Assembly (NCBI GenBank): GCA_964650405.1 | Contig: CAZYTO010000276.1 | Location: 1-7,641, forward strand | Reading direction: 5' to 3' | DNA from: CAZYTO01 sp964650405 | GTDB lineage: Bacteria; Acidobacteriota; Thermoanaerobaculia; Gp7-AA8 | DNA length: 7,641 nucleotides | Shown: in pieces, positions 1 through 6,184 of the stretch | Layout of the letters: every line of letters starts with the position of its first letter | Position numbering within the stretch: the stretch's first letter is position 1 | Position numbers and translations under genes: made by a program | The notes under the pieces: model-generated | What the model was told of the DNA's origin: nothing | Database searches by the model: none | Seen by the model: the letters and a program-made list of their open reading frames with translations, nothing else

Positions 1-863
1 TCGAGCAGGTCGTCGATGCTGCTCTTCACGCAGTGGCTGGCGGCCTGGCCGGCGATGACGACAGCGTCCGCTTCGAGCAGCTTGCGGAGGAATTCCGCAT
101 TCCGCTGCCCCACCGCCCGCCCGTCGTGCGTGACCAGCACTTCCGGACTGAGCACCGAGTAGTTCTCCGTGAACGGACTGCCGCCCTTTACTTCATGCTC
201 GGTCTGGCTTCCCCGCACGAAGGAGTGGAAGAGCCGCGCTTCGTGGATCACGGGCAGCAGCGCGTGCCCGTCGCTGCCGAGCAGGCAGTGATAGGGCCAG
301 AGGTAGAGCTGGTACTTGCCGGCCCGCTCCAGCTCGCGGCAGTAGTGCAGGACGTAGGACAGCAGCCAGCTGTAGTTGCCGCCCGTGTAGAGCGCGGCCA
401 CGCGCGGGTCGGGACGCAGGTCGCCGGCGGCGATCTCGTCCGAGGTTACGAAACGGAACGGGGCGGGATGGTGCCCCTCCTTCGTCAGCCAGAACGTCGG
501 GAAGAAGATCTGGTAGGCGAAGTGGGTGTCGAGCGTCGTGGTGATCTCGGTGATGCGGCCGAGGTTCCGGTAGATGAAACGGGTCAGGCGGTCGCTGTCC
601 TCCAGCGCGCCGCGGCCGCTGCGCCCGCCCACGTAAAGGGAGCCCTGCGGGAAGCAGAAGTCCTTCTGCACGTCGATCAGCAGCAGGTGCAGGCGGAAGC
701 GGTCGGCCGCGGCCGCCTCGATGTGGTGCTGCCGGGCCCAGTCCTCCGAGGCGCCGAGCAGGACGCCCGGATCGGGACGGTACTCCCATCGGGCGGCATG
801 GGCGGGGTCGTAGAAGGAGGGAAGGGGAAGGTCGCGCTGGGTGGTCATGGTCGGTGATCTCAT
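1..863 (-). CDS. Isochorismatase-family cysteine hydrolase, probable nicotinamidase (C-terminus cut by window edge)
   Basis: Translating from ATG 863 gives at least 287 residues with no stop before the left edge, so the C-terminus is missing. The isochorismatase/nicotinamidase catalytic pattern is visible: Asp64 in LLLIDVQKDF, metal ligands Asp112 and His114 in LDTHF with a possible further ligand at His131/132, Lys226 in EVKGGSPF, and nucleophile Cys278 in AGQAASHCVK. The expected role is hydrolysis of nicotinamide to nicotinate and ammonia in the cytoplasm, feeding PncB encoded upstream; substrate is inferred from context, since the superfamily has other amidases. The protein is larger than compact PncA enzymes: about 110 residues separate the metal site from the lysine, against about 45 in M. 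tuberculosis PncA. The start at 863 is preferred over in-frame ATG 848 because GGAG lies 8 nt upstream of 863, while 848 has no ribosome binding site. It has its own promoter with two putative NrtR operators. Confidence 0.5.
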   Translation of the reverse strand, partial: MRSPTMTTQRDLPLPSFYDPAHAARWEYRPDPGVLLGASEDWARQHHIEAAAADRFRLHLLLIDVQKDFCFPQGSLYVGGRSGRGALEDSDRLTRFIYRNLGRITEITTTLDTHFAYQIFFPTFWLTKEGHHPAPFRFVTSDEIAAGDLRPDPRVAALYTGGNYSWLLSYVLHYCRELERAGKYQLYLWPYHCLLGSDGHALLPVIHEARLFHSFVRGSQTEHEVKGGSPFTENYSVLSPEVLVTHDGRAVGQRNAEFLRKLLEADAVVIAGQAASHCVKSSIDDLL

Positions 864-887
864 GTTAGTGTCTCCAATACACTAACA
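863..887. promoter_or_regulatory. Putative NrtR operator 1 (proximal, hydrolase promoter)
   Basis: Perfect inverted repeat: TGTTAGTGT at 863-871 and ACACTAACA at 879-887, separated by a 7-nt spacer. It shares the core TAGTGT-N7-ACACTA with the sites at 888-912 and 5639-5657. It covers the region from just downstream of the -10 box through the ribosome binding site to the start codon. Assignment to NrtR is an inference from the nrtR gene in the same cluster; NrtR operators are known as palindromes of about 21 bp whose sequence varies between lineages. Confidence 0.5.
872..875 (-). promoter_or_regulatory. Ribosome binding site of the hydrolase, inside operator 1
   Basis: On the minus strand GGAG occupies 875-872 and is 8 nt from ATG 863. 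It decides the start codon of the hydrolase. It sits in the spacer of the inverted repeat at 863-887, so in the mRNA the flanking arms could pair and hold the binding site in the loop. Confidence 0.5.
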
Positions 888-915
888 ACATAGTGTCGCA
901 ATGACACTATGTCAA
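887..915 (-). promoter_or_regulatory. Sigma70-type promoter of the hydrolase gene
   Basis: On the minus strand a perfect TTGACA (915-910) is followed by a 17-nt spacer and TATGTT (892-887). Transcription would begin around 880, leaving a short leader with GGAG before ATG 863. The -35 box overlaps the TGA stop (914-912) of the upstream kinase gene, so the hydrolase can be transcribed alone or as an extension of the operon. Both boxes lie in or beside the inverted repeats, as expected for a repressed promoter. Confidence 0.5.
888..912. promoter_or_regulatory. Putative NrtR operator 2 (distal, hydrolase promoter)
   Basis: Perfect inverted repeat: ACATAGTGTC at 888-897 and GACACTATGT at 903-912 around a 5-nt centre. 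It is the strongest of the three sites. Its centre (900) is 25 bp from that of operator 1 (875). It overlaps both the -35 and -10 boxes of the hydrolase promoter and reaches the stop codon of the kinase gene, so a bound dimer would block polymerase directly. Confidence 0.5.
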
Positions 916-2798
916 GGGGTCATGCGCAGGACGTCGATCCGCGACGCGCTCACGGCCAGGACGCCGCCTGCCGTGACGAAGAGCCGCGTCGTGCCGTCCA
1001 CGAACGGCTCGCTGTCCGGGAACGTGGCCCGCACCGCCGGCCCTCCGGCGCCGGGCTCCACGCGGACGATGCCTTCATCGGTCGCTGCCAGGAGATACCC
1101 TGCCGCGGCGGCGTTTCCGTGGATCCGCGAGAGCCACGTCCCGTCTTTCGGCGCCTCTTCCTGCGTCCCCGTCTCGATGCTCCCGTCGCGGCGGATGACC
1201 GTGCAGCGATGCCGCACCGCGCCGCCTTCCTGCGTGGCCGTGAACAGCCAGCAGCGGTCATCGCCGAACGCCGCGCCGGCATCGATGAGCTGGCCGGCCA
1301 GGCGCGGGAGGGGCACACCGTCGCGGATCCCGCGGCGCTCGGCGTCGACGACGAAGGCCACCGTCAGCTCTCCCACCCGATAGAAGCCGAAACCGAACGT
1401 CTCCCCCATCCACAGCCGCGTCAGCCCGCCGACGATCGATCCGAGAGGCTCGGCGGCGAACGGGCCGTCGCGGTACAGCGTGTCGCCGTCGATCCAGTAG
1501 CGATGGCGCGCGTTGACGGCCATCGTGGAGACCCGCTGCCGCTCCACGCCGCCCTGGCGGAACGTCAGCGTTTCATCGCCGCGCGTCACGATCGTGGCCC
1601 GGCACTGCAGCGCGAACGTCAGCCGCGGATCGAGCGGTCCGCGGAAGACGACCGAGCCGTCTTCCCGGCGGAACGAGCCGTCACGGTGCTCGAGCCACAG
1701 CACGCGATCTTCATCGACGGCTACAGCCACGAGAACTCCGGCCGTGGCGAAGACCTCCTCCGCCGTCACGCGCCCGCGGACCACCTGCATGGGACGCGCG
1801 ACGCGCGGAGCCGCCGTCGTGCAGCGCGGGCACCGGTCGGCGGCGAACTCCGTTCCGCAGCGGCAGCGCCTCCATTGCAAGGCGCTGAGCAAGGTCACCG
1901 GAAATGCGCCGCGGCGATCCCGGTCGAACGTTGCCTGGAAGTGCTGCAACAGCGGGTCCGGAAGGGCCTCGAACGGTAATGCCTGCTTCGGAACGTTCAC
2001 CTCTGCGTGGAAGACGCTCATGCGCTCGAGAGGACGGGCCTCCTGGGCGACGCGCACGGCGCCCGCCGCCGGCCGATGGATCCCGCCGTACGGATGCACG
2101 AGCAATAGGAGCCGGAAGGCCATGACCGCGAACGCGAACCAGTCGGAGTCTTCGTCGTGAGGGCGGACCGGCGCCGGCGTTTGCCCGCCCGTGAGCCGTG
2201 GATCGAGAAAGTGAACGGTGAAGACGTGCGACACGAAGCCGCCGAACTGCGCGCTGTCGATGTCGATGAAACGGCACTCCGTGCCCTTCACCAGGACGTT
2301 GAGGTCGTTGAAATCGCCGATGACGATGCCGCGGGCGTGGAGCTCGGTGACGGTGCGGTGGAGATCGAGCAGCAGCGCGGCGATGAGTGCCATCGTCACG
2401 CCGCCCTGCTCGCGGTAGGGGCGGTCTCCGTACCGCAACAGCACCTCGGCGTCGCGGATGACCGGCATCGTGTAGCCGGCGATCGCCCCGGCGGCGTCCT
2501 CGATGACGTCGAGAGGCGCGGCCACGCGCGCCGGCAGCATCAGGCGCATCAACGCCGGGATCTTCTGCTGATGCTCGGCCAGCCGCGCCGCCGCGGCCTG
2601 CTGCGCGGCAGGCGAGAGTGCGAAGTCGGGATGGTCCGGCTGCTTGAAACGTTTGGCGGCCACGTCATTGCCGATGTCGAAGATCTCCGCCTCTCCCCCT
2701 GCGCCGATCAGACGGGCCGGATCGAGACGCAGCTCACGCCCTCGGAGCGTGAAGGCATCCGGAGCCAGCGCGCGGCGAAGGCGCGAGAGGAGCGGCAT
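912..2798 (-). CDS. Divergent Ser/Thr protein kinase-like protein with zinc ribbon and beta-rich (propeller-like) C-terminus
   Basis: A 628-residue protein. Residues ~28-290 look like a eukaryotic-type protein kinase: glycine-rich loop GAGGEAEIF (32-40), ATP lysine Lys49 in VAAKRF, catalytic loop IGDFNDLN with Asp162 and Asn167, metal-binding Asp179 in FIDIDS, and Asp219 in DSDWFAF. The usual HRD is replaced by IGD and DFG by DID, so it belongs to a divergent group or has altered activity. Cys312, 314, 323 and 326 form a CxC...CxxC zinc ribbon. The remaining ~300 residues are beta-rich repeats resembling a propeller, with no membrane helix, so it is probably cytoplasmic. ATG 2798 is chosen because it overlaps the phosphatase stop as TGATG and has GGAGGG 7 nt upstream; the frame stays open to 2999, but that stretch lies inside the phosphatase gene. 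Target unknown. The pairing with a PP2C phosphatase suggests reversible phosphorylation within the NAD-salvage regulon. Confidence 0.5.
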   Translation of the reverse strand: MPLLSRLRRALAPDAFTLRGRELRLDPARLIGAGGEAEIFDIGNDVAAKRFKQPDHPDFALSPAAQQAAAARLAEHQQKIPALMRLMLPARVAAPLDVIEDAAGAIAGYTMPVIRDAEVLLRYGDRPYREQGGVTMALIAALLLDLHRTVTELHARGIVIGDFNDLNVLVKGTECRFIDIDSAQFGGFVSHVFTVHFLDPRLTGGQTPAPVRPHDEDSDWFAFAVMAFRLLLLVHPYGGIHRPAAGAVRVAQEARPLERMSVFHAEVNVPKQALPFEALPDPLLQHFQATFDRDRRGAFPVTLLSALQWRRCRCGTEFAADRCPRCTTAAPRVARPMQVVRGRVTAEEVFATAGVLVAVAVDEDRVLWLEHRDGSFRREDGSVVFRGPLDPRLTFALQCRATIVTRGDETLTFRQGGVERQRVSTMAVNARHRYWIDGDTLYRDGPFAAEPLGSIVGGLTRLWMGETFGFGFYRVGELTVAFVVDAERRGIRDGVPLPRLAGQLIDAGAAFGDDRCWLFTATQEGGAVRHRCTVIRRDGSIETGTQEEAPKDGTWLSRIHGNAAAAGYLLAATDEGIVRVEPGAGGPAVRATFPDSEPFVDGTTRLFVTAGGVLAVSASRIDVLRMTP

Positions 2799-3487
2799 CA
2801 CGCCACCCTCCGCGCCACGGCCACGGTCGTGTCGTCTTCGAGCGGCGAGCCCGGCGCTCGCGTGATCAGGAAGAGACGCCTCCGGATGGCGTCGGGATTG
2901 GACGGGACGCGAACCATCTTCGCCAGCTCTCCCGTTTGCAGCAGCGGCTCCGCTCCGTCCGTGGCGATGAGGATCGACTCCACCGCGGCGGTCTCGCACC
3001 GATGGGCGACGGTGAAGGCCGGCTCCACCCCGCCCGCGAGCGCGTATGCCAGGTACGGCGGTGCGTTGCCGGCATAAGGACCGATCTGCCGCACTACGCC
3101 GTTCACCGCGAAGAGGCCGTCGCCGGCATGGAAGATCACCGTCTCCTCGGCCGTGATCAGCGCGCCGACGACGGTGAAGAGGAAGTGTTCGTGGATGTCG
3201 GGAGTCTGAGCGGCCGCGGCAATGGCGCCGAGCCGCGCCACGACCGATCCGGCCACCGCCTGCCAGTCGAGCGCGCCGCCTGCCTGGGCAAGGATCTCCC
3301 GCGCCACGACGGAGGCACCGAGCTTCGCACCGACTTCGCTGTGCCGCGCGCTTCCACAGCCGTCCGTCACAACCATGACCATCCGGCCAGCGGTGTCACG
3401 CTCCAGGGCGAAGCCATCCTGACCGTTGCGCCCGGCGCGGCGGTGAGCACCGCCGATGACCGAGCCGCACAGCATCTCGAAGTGCAC
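2798..3487 (-). CDS. PP2C-type (PPM family) protein phosphatase
   Basis: A compact 229-residue phosphatase. The PPM metal-binding pattern is present: Asp24 in GRNGQDGF, Asp42 and Gly43 in VTDGCGS, HAGDG (120-124), Asp177 in ILIATDGAE, and Asp218/Asp219 in EDDTTVAV near the C-terminus. These residues normally hold the Mg/Mn ions that remove phosphate from Ser/Thr. It has no signal peptide, membrane helix or extra sensory domain. The start is GTG 3487, with GAGGTGA just upstream; the second possible start is ATG at residue 5. It follows nrtR by 9 nt and overlaps the kinase gene by one base (TGATG), so phosphatase and kinase are probably made together. The natural substrate is likely the adjacent kinase or its targets. 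In Ter-type stress clusters a PP2C, a kinase and a vWA protein occur as a triad; no vWA gene is visible here. Confidence 0.5.
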   Translation of the reverse strand: MHFEMLCGSVIGGAHRRAGRNGQDGFALERDTAGRMVMVVTDGCGSARHSEVGAKLGASVVAREILAQAGGALDWQAVAGSVVARLGAIAAAAQTPDIHEHFLFTVVGALITAEETVIFHAGDGLFAVNGVVRQIGPYAGNAPPYLAYALAGGVEPAFTVAHRCETAAVESILIATDGAEPLLQTGELAKMVRVPSNPDAIRRRLFLITRAPGSPLEDDTTVAVARRVA

Positions 3488-3496
3488 GCGATCACC

Positions 3497-4186
3497 TCAT
3501 AGTTGGAAGTCGAAGCCCCGCCTGGCGAGCTGCCGGTACTTCCGGTCGTCGAAGCGGTAGAGGCGCGCCGCGCGGTGGGCGACGTCCTGCTGGATCTCAT
3601 CGAGCTCGAGGAGGAGCCCGGTGCTGAGGATCTTCTTGCGGAAGTTCCGCTTGTCGAGCGGCGACTCCAGGATGGCCTCGTACAGGTGCTGCAGCTCCGA
3701 GAGTGCGAACTTCACCGGCAGGAGCTCGAAGCCGATGGGCTGGTACCGGACCTTGGCCTTCAGCCGCGCCAGCGCCACTTCGAGGATCTTCTCGTGATCG
3801 AAGGCCAGCCGGGAGACGTCGGCCACGGGGAACCAGGCCGCTGATGACGCGTCGGTGGCGGCGTTCACGTCGTATGCCGCCAGCTTCACCAGCGCGTAAT
3901 ACGCAACGGTGATGACCCGCCCGCGGGGATCGCGTCCGAGGTCGCCGAAGGTGTAGAGCTGCTCGAGGTAGAGCTTCTCGATCCCTGTCTCCTCGCGCAG
4001 CTCGCGGCGTGCCGCCTCCTCCAGAGACTCCTCCTCGCGCACGAAGCCGCCGGGCAGGGCCCACTTGCCCCGAAATGGATCGACGTCGCGGCGTACCAGC
4101 AGGACCTTGAGATCGCCCTCGTCGAATCCGAACACGACACAGTCGACGGTCACGGCCGGCCGTGGAAAGTCATAGCTGTACTTCAT
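3497..4186 (-). CDS. nrtR: NrtR, Nudix-related transcriptional regulator of NAD metabolism
   Basis: A 229-residue protein with the NrtR architecture: an N-terminal Nudix domain (~8-140) and a C-terminal winged-helix DNA-binding domain (~148-229), including the characteristic DKRNFRKKI (178-186). In the family, the Nudix domain senses ADP-ribose or related ligands and release from DNA derepresses NAD genes. The Nudix box is complete (Gly47, Glu53, Arg61, Glu62, Glu65, Glu66, Gly68, Ile69), so hydrolase activity may be retained; several NrtR proteins have lost it. The ATG overlaps the pncB stop as ATGA, with GGAGG a few bases upstream, so it is translated with pncB and would repress its own operon through the palindrome at 5639-5657. 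The alternative, a plain Nudix hydrolase, is unlikely given the C-terminal domain, the pncB neighbour and three matching palindromes. Confidence 0.5.
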   Translation of the reverse strand: MKYSYDFPRPAVTVDCVVFGFDEGDLKVLLVRRDVDPFRGKWALPGGFVREEESLEEAARRELREETGIEKLYLEQLYTFGDLGRDPRGRVITVAYYALVKLAAYDVNAATDASSAAWFPVADVSRLAFDHEKILEVALARLKAKVRYQPIGFELLPVKFALSELQHLYEAILESPLDKRNFRKKILSTGLLLELDEIQQDVAHRAARLYRFDDRKYRQLARRGFDFQL

Positions 4187-5637
4187 CGTCCCCTCCGCGC
4201 CTCCGCGATCATCGTCGTGCGCCGCTCGCAGAGGCGCGTCTCCAGGCCCACCGGGTACTCGTGCGGATGCTCCAGGCGGCGCACGGAGGGATGCAGCGCA
4301 TCCAGCTCACGAGCAGCAAGGGCTCGCGACTCCGCCAGCGCCGGAACGGCGTACACCAGCTCTCCGCGCCGGAACACGGGCACGAGCAGGTCCCGCCACT
4401 CGCAACCGTCGAAGCGGCGCGTGCGCGTGGAGTCGAACGGATCGAAGATCGCCGAGGAGGCCGGAGCTCCGTCCAGCTCGTCCCAGAGCATGTCGCCGCG
4501 TACAACGCCGTCCGAGGTGAAGCGGCGCACGCTGAGCACGCCCGGAATCGACGTCTTTGCGCGCTGTTCCGACAGTTTGATCCGGCGCTGCCACGTACCA
4601 TCGGCATCGCGGATCGCTCCGAGCTTGTACACGCCGCCGAGCGCCGGCTGGTCGAACGCGGTGACCAGCTTCGTACCGACGCCGAAGGTGTCGATCTTCG
4701 CCCCCTGCTGCACCAGCGACGCGATCAAGCGCTCGTCCAGATCGTTCGAGGCCACGATGCGGGCCTCGGGGAAGCCCGCCGCATCGAGCATCCGCCGCGC
4801 TTCCTGGCTCAGCCAGGCCAGGTCGCCGGAGTCGAGGCGGATTCCCAGGAGCTTCGCATGGCGCGCTTCGAGCTGCCGGCCGATCTCGATGGCATGGCGA
4901 ACGCCCTCCAGCGAGTCATAGGTATCGACCAGGAGCAGCACGTTCTGGGGCATGGCCTCGGCGTACGCCGCGAACGCGGCACCCTCGTCGCCGAAGGCCA
5001 TCACCCAGCTGTGCGCGTGCGTTCCGGCCACGGAAATGCCGAGGGTCCGCCCGGCGAGAACGTTCGACGTCCCGTCGCAGCCGCCGAGGTATGCGGCCCG
5101 CGAGGCGGTGAGTCCTCCGTCCGGACCCTGGGCGCGGCGCAGGCCGAATTCCAGGACGCGCCTCCCCTGCGCCGCGTGGACGATCCGGGCTGCCTTCGTG
5201 GCGATGAGCGTGGAGAAGTTGACGGCGTTGAGAAGCGCCGTCTCCACGAGCTGGGCCTGCAGAAGCGGTCCGCGGACGCGCAGGAGCGGCTCGTTCGCGA
5301 AGACGACCGTTCCTTCCGGAATCGCATCGACGTCACACGTGAGGCGGAAGGTCCGCAACGCGTCGAGGAACGGCGCCGGAAAGAGCGGCGAGCCGTCCGC
5401 GCCCTGCAGCGTCCGCAGGTAGGCAAGGTCCTCCTCGGTGAACCGCAGGGCACGGAGGTACTCGATGGCCGGCCCGAGCCCCGCCGCCACCGCGAATCCC
5501 GACCCGAACGGCGCCTGCCGGAAGGAGACGTGGAAGACGGCTTCCCGCTGCCCTTCGCCGCTCTTCCAGTAGCCACAGGCCATGGTGAGCTCGTAAAGAT
5601 CGGTGAGAAGCGCGCTCGTCGCTGCCTCGTACGTCAC
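4183..5637 (-). CDS. pncB: Nicotinate phosphoribosyltransferase
   Basis: A 484-residue enzyme converting nicotinate and PRPP to nicotinate mononucleotide (coupled to ATP hydrolysis), the committing step of the Preiss-Handler NAD salvage route. Diagnostic blocks: LLTDLYELTM (10-19), EFGLRRAQG (163-171), GTHAHSW (205-211) carrying the family's catalytic histidine region, VDTYDS (237-242), RLDSGDL (267-273), ASNDLDE (296-302) and DTFGVGTKLVT (316-326). The length matches the longer subgroup found in Gram-positives and others rather than the ~400-residue E. coli form. The start is GTG 5637: an in-frame stop lies five codons upstream (5652-5650), and the next start, Met19, would delete the conserved LLTDLYELT block. 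There is no Shine-Dalgarno; the predicted transcript starts at or within a base or two of the GTG, suggesting leaderless translation. First gene of the operon with nrtR, phosphatase and kinase. Confidence 0.5.
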   Translation of the reverse strand: MTYEAATSALLTDLYELTMACGYWKSGEGQREAVFHVSFRQAPFGSGFAVAAGLGPAIEYLRALRFTEEDLAYLRTLQGADGSPLFPAPFLDALRTFRLTCDVDAIPEGTVVFANEPLLRVRGPLLQAQLVETALLNAVNFSTLIATKAARIVHAAQGRRVLEFGLRRAQGPDGGLTASRAAYLGGCDGTSNVLAGRTLGISVAGTHAHSWVMAFGDEGAAFAAYAEAMPQNVLLLVDTYDSLEGVRHAIEIGRQLEARHAKLLGIRLDSGDLAWLSQEARRMLDAAGFPEARIVASNDLDERLIASLVQQGAKIDTFGVGTKLVTAFDQPALGGVYKLGAIRDADGTWQRRIKLSEQRAKTSIPGVLSVRRFTSDGVVRGDMLWDELDGAPASSAIFDPFDSTRTRRFDGCEWRDLLVPVFRRGELVYAVPALAESRALAARELDALHPSVRRLEHPHEYPVGLETRLCERRTTMIAEARRGR

Positions 5638-5638
5638 A

Positions 5639-5657
5639 TAGTGTAATATCTACACTA
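5639..5657. promoter_or_regulatory. Putative NrtR operator 3 (pncB-nrtR operon)
   Basis: Inverted repeat TAGTGTA (5639-5645) and TACACTA (5651-5657) around a 5-nt centre, with the same TAGTGT-N7-ACACTA core as the two sites at 863-912. It covers the -10 box and transcription start of pncB and ends one base before the GTG start codon. Binding here would repress the whole operon, including nrtR itself. Confidence 0.5.
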
Positions 5658-5673
5658 AGAATGGATTTGTCAA
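5645..5673 (-). promoter_or_regulatory. Sigma70-type promoter of pncB operon
   Basis: On the minus strand a perfect TTGACA (5673-5668), a 17-nt spacer (5667-5651) and GATATT (5650-5645, four of six matches to TATAAT). Only 7 nt separate the -10 box from GTG 5637, so transcription would start at about 5638 and the mRNA would be leaderless. The operator overlaps the -10 box completely. Confidence 0.5.
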
Positions 5674-5685
5674 GGGCAGGGGGCG

Positions 5686-5713
5686 CTGATTCGCTTAATC
5701 TCTGATTCGCTTA
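5686..5713. repeat. Two 12-bp direct repeats, 16-bp period
   Basis: CTGATTCGCTTA occurs at 5686-5697 and again at 5702-5713. The second copy runs directly into the heptamer array and shares its TTCGCT core, so the two repeats probably arose by the same slippage process. Confidence 0.5.
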
Positions 5714-5755
5714 TTCGCTGTTCGCTGTTCGCTGTTCGCTGTTCGCTGTTCGCCG
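5714..5755. repeat. Heptamer tandem repeat (TTCGCTG)
   Basis: Five perfect adjacent copies of TTCGCTG (5714-5748) followed by a sixth with one change, TTCGCCG (5749-5755). It lies between the divergent pncB and ynfA-like genes, upstream of the pncB -35 box by about 40 bp. There are no unique spacers, so it is a simple tandem repeat. Copy number is likely to vary between strains. Confidence 0.5.
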
Positions 5756-5766
5756 AAGTCTTGCTC

Positions 5767-5792
5767 CTAACCACTCCTTCTCTAACCACTCC
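5767..5792. repeat. Two 11-bp direct repeats, 15-bp period
   Basis: CTAACCACTCC occurs at 5767-5777 and 5782-5792 in the leader region of the ynfA-like gene. No clear promoter was recognised for that gene; this repeat and the preceding ones fill most of its upstream region. Confidence 0.5.
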
Positions 5793-5826
5793 CCCGTCCC
5801 CGCTCGTCCAAGGGACAATGCGTCCG

Positions 5827-6162
5827 ATGCAGAACTACCTGTGGTTCCTTTTCGCCGCGATCTGCGAGATCGCCGGCTGTTACACGGCCTGGATGTGGCT
5901 CCGGCTCGGGCGCAGCGCGTGGTGGCTCGTACCGGGGGGTGTCAGCCTGGCCCTCTTCGCCGCGCTGCTCACGCGCGTGGAGGCGGCCTTCGCGGGCCGT
6001 GCCTTCGCCGCGTACGGCGGGGTGTACATCGTCACGGCGCTGCTTTGGCTGACCCTCGTCGAGCGCACGATGCCGAGGTGGACCGATATCATCGGCACCG
6101 CCCTCTGCCTGGCCGGCGCGGGCGTGATTCTCTTCGGGCCGGCGTGGCGGAGCATCGGATGA
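5827..6162 (+). CDS. ynfA: YnfA/UPF0060-family small membrane protein
   Basis: A 111-residue protein with four hydrophobic helices (about 4-24, 31-49, 58-79 and 85-105). The sequence has the family landmarks: CEIAGCYTAWMWLR near the N-terminus, AAYGGVYIVTALLWL in the third helix and a GxxLCLAGAGVILFG-like last helix. YnfA proteins resemble small multidrug resistance transporters and sit in the inner membrane; E. coli YnfA has been linked to drug efflux, but the physiological substrate here is unknown. ATG 5827 is preferred because it matches the N-terminus of other family members and AAGGGA lies 11 nt upstream; in-frame ATG 5818 would add three residues but sits only 2 nt from that site. It points away from the NAD operon and has no evident functional link to it. 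Confidence 0.5.
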   Translation: MQNYLWFLFAAICEIAGCYTAWMWLRLGRSAWWLVPGGVSLALFAALLTRVEAAFAGRAFAAYGGVYIVTALLWLTLVERTMPRWTDIIGTALCLAGAGVILFGPAWRSIG

Positions 6163-6184
6163 CAGCGCTAGGGAGATGGCGATT

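Noticed and set aside
33..857. Long open frame on the plus strand opposite the hydrolase gene
   Set aside because: The minus-strand frame carries the complete catalytic pattern of the isochorismatase family. The plus frame encodes a low-complexity product rich in Arg, Val and Ala, typical of antisense frames in GC-rich DNA.
2799..2999. N-terminal extension of the kinase frame by 67 codons
   Set aside because: It lies inside the phosphatase gene and encodes an Arg/Gly-rich stretch. ATG 2798 has a good GGAGGG site and the TGATG coupling expected of an operon.
909..3077. Long plus-strand open frames opposite the kinase and phosphatase genes
   Set aside because: They lie wholly antisense to genes with clear kinase and PP2C motifs and have no ribosome binding sites or recognisable domains.
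912..3487. Complete Ter-type vWA/PP2C/kinase triad
   Set aside because: Only the phosphatase and kinase are present. No vWA domain gene or TerD-like protein is visible in the window.
4162..5646. Plus-strand open frame of 494 codons opposite pncB
   Set aside because: pncB on the minus strand has every family motif. The plus frame has no recognisable domain and an Arg/Glu-rich composition caused by codon bias on the opposite strand.
5714..5755. CRISPR array
   Set aside because: The repeat unit is only 7 bp and the copies are adjacent with no spacers; no cas genes are present.
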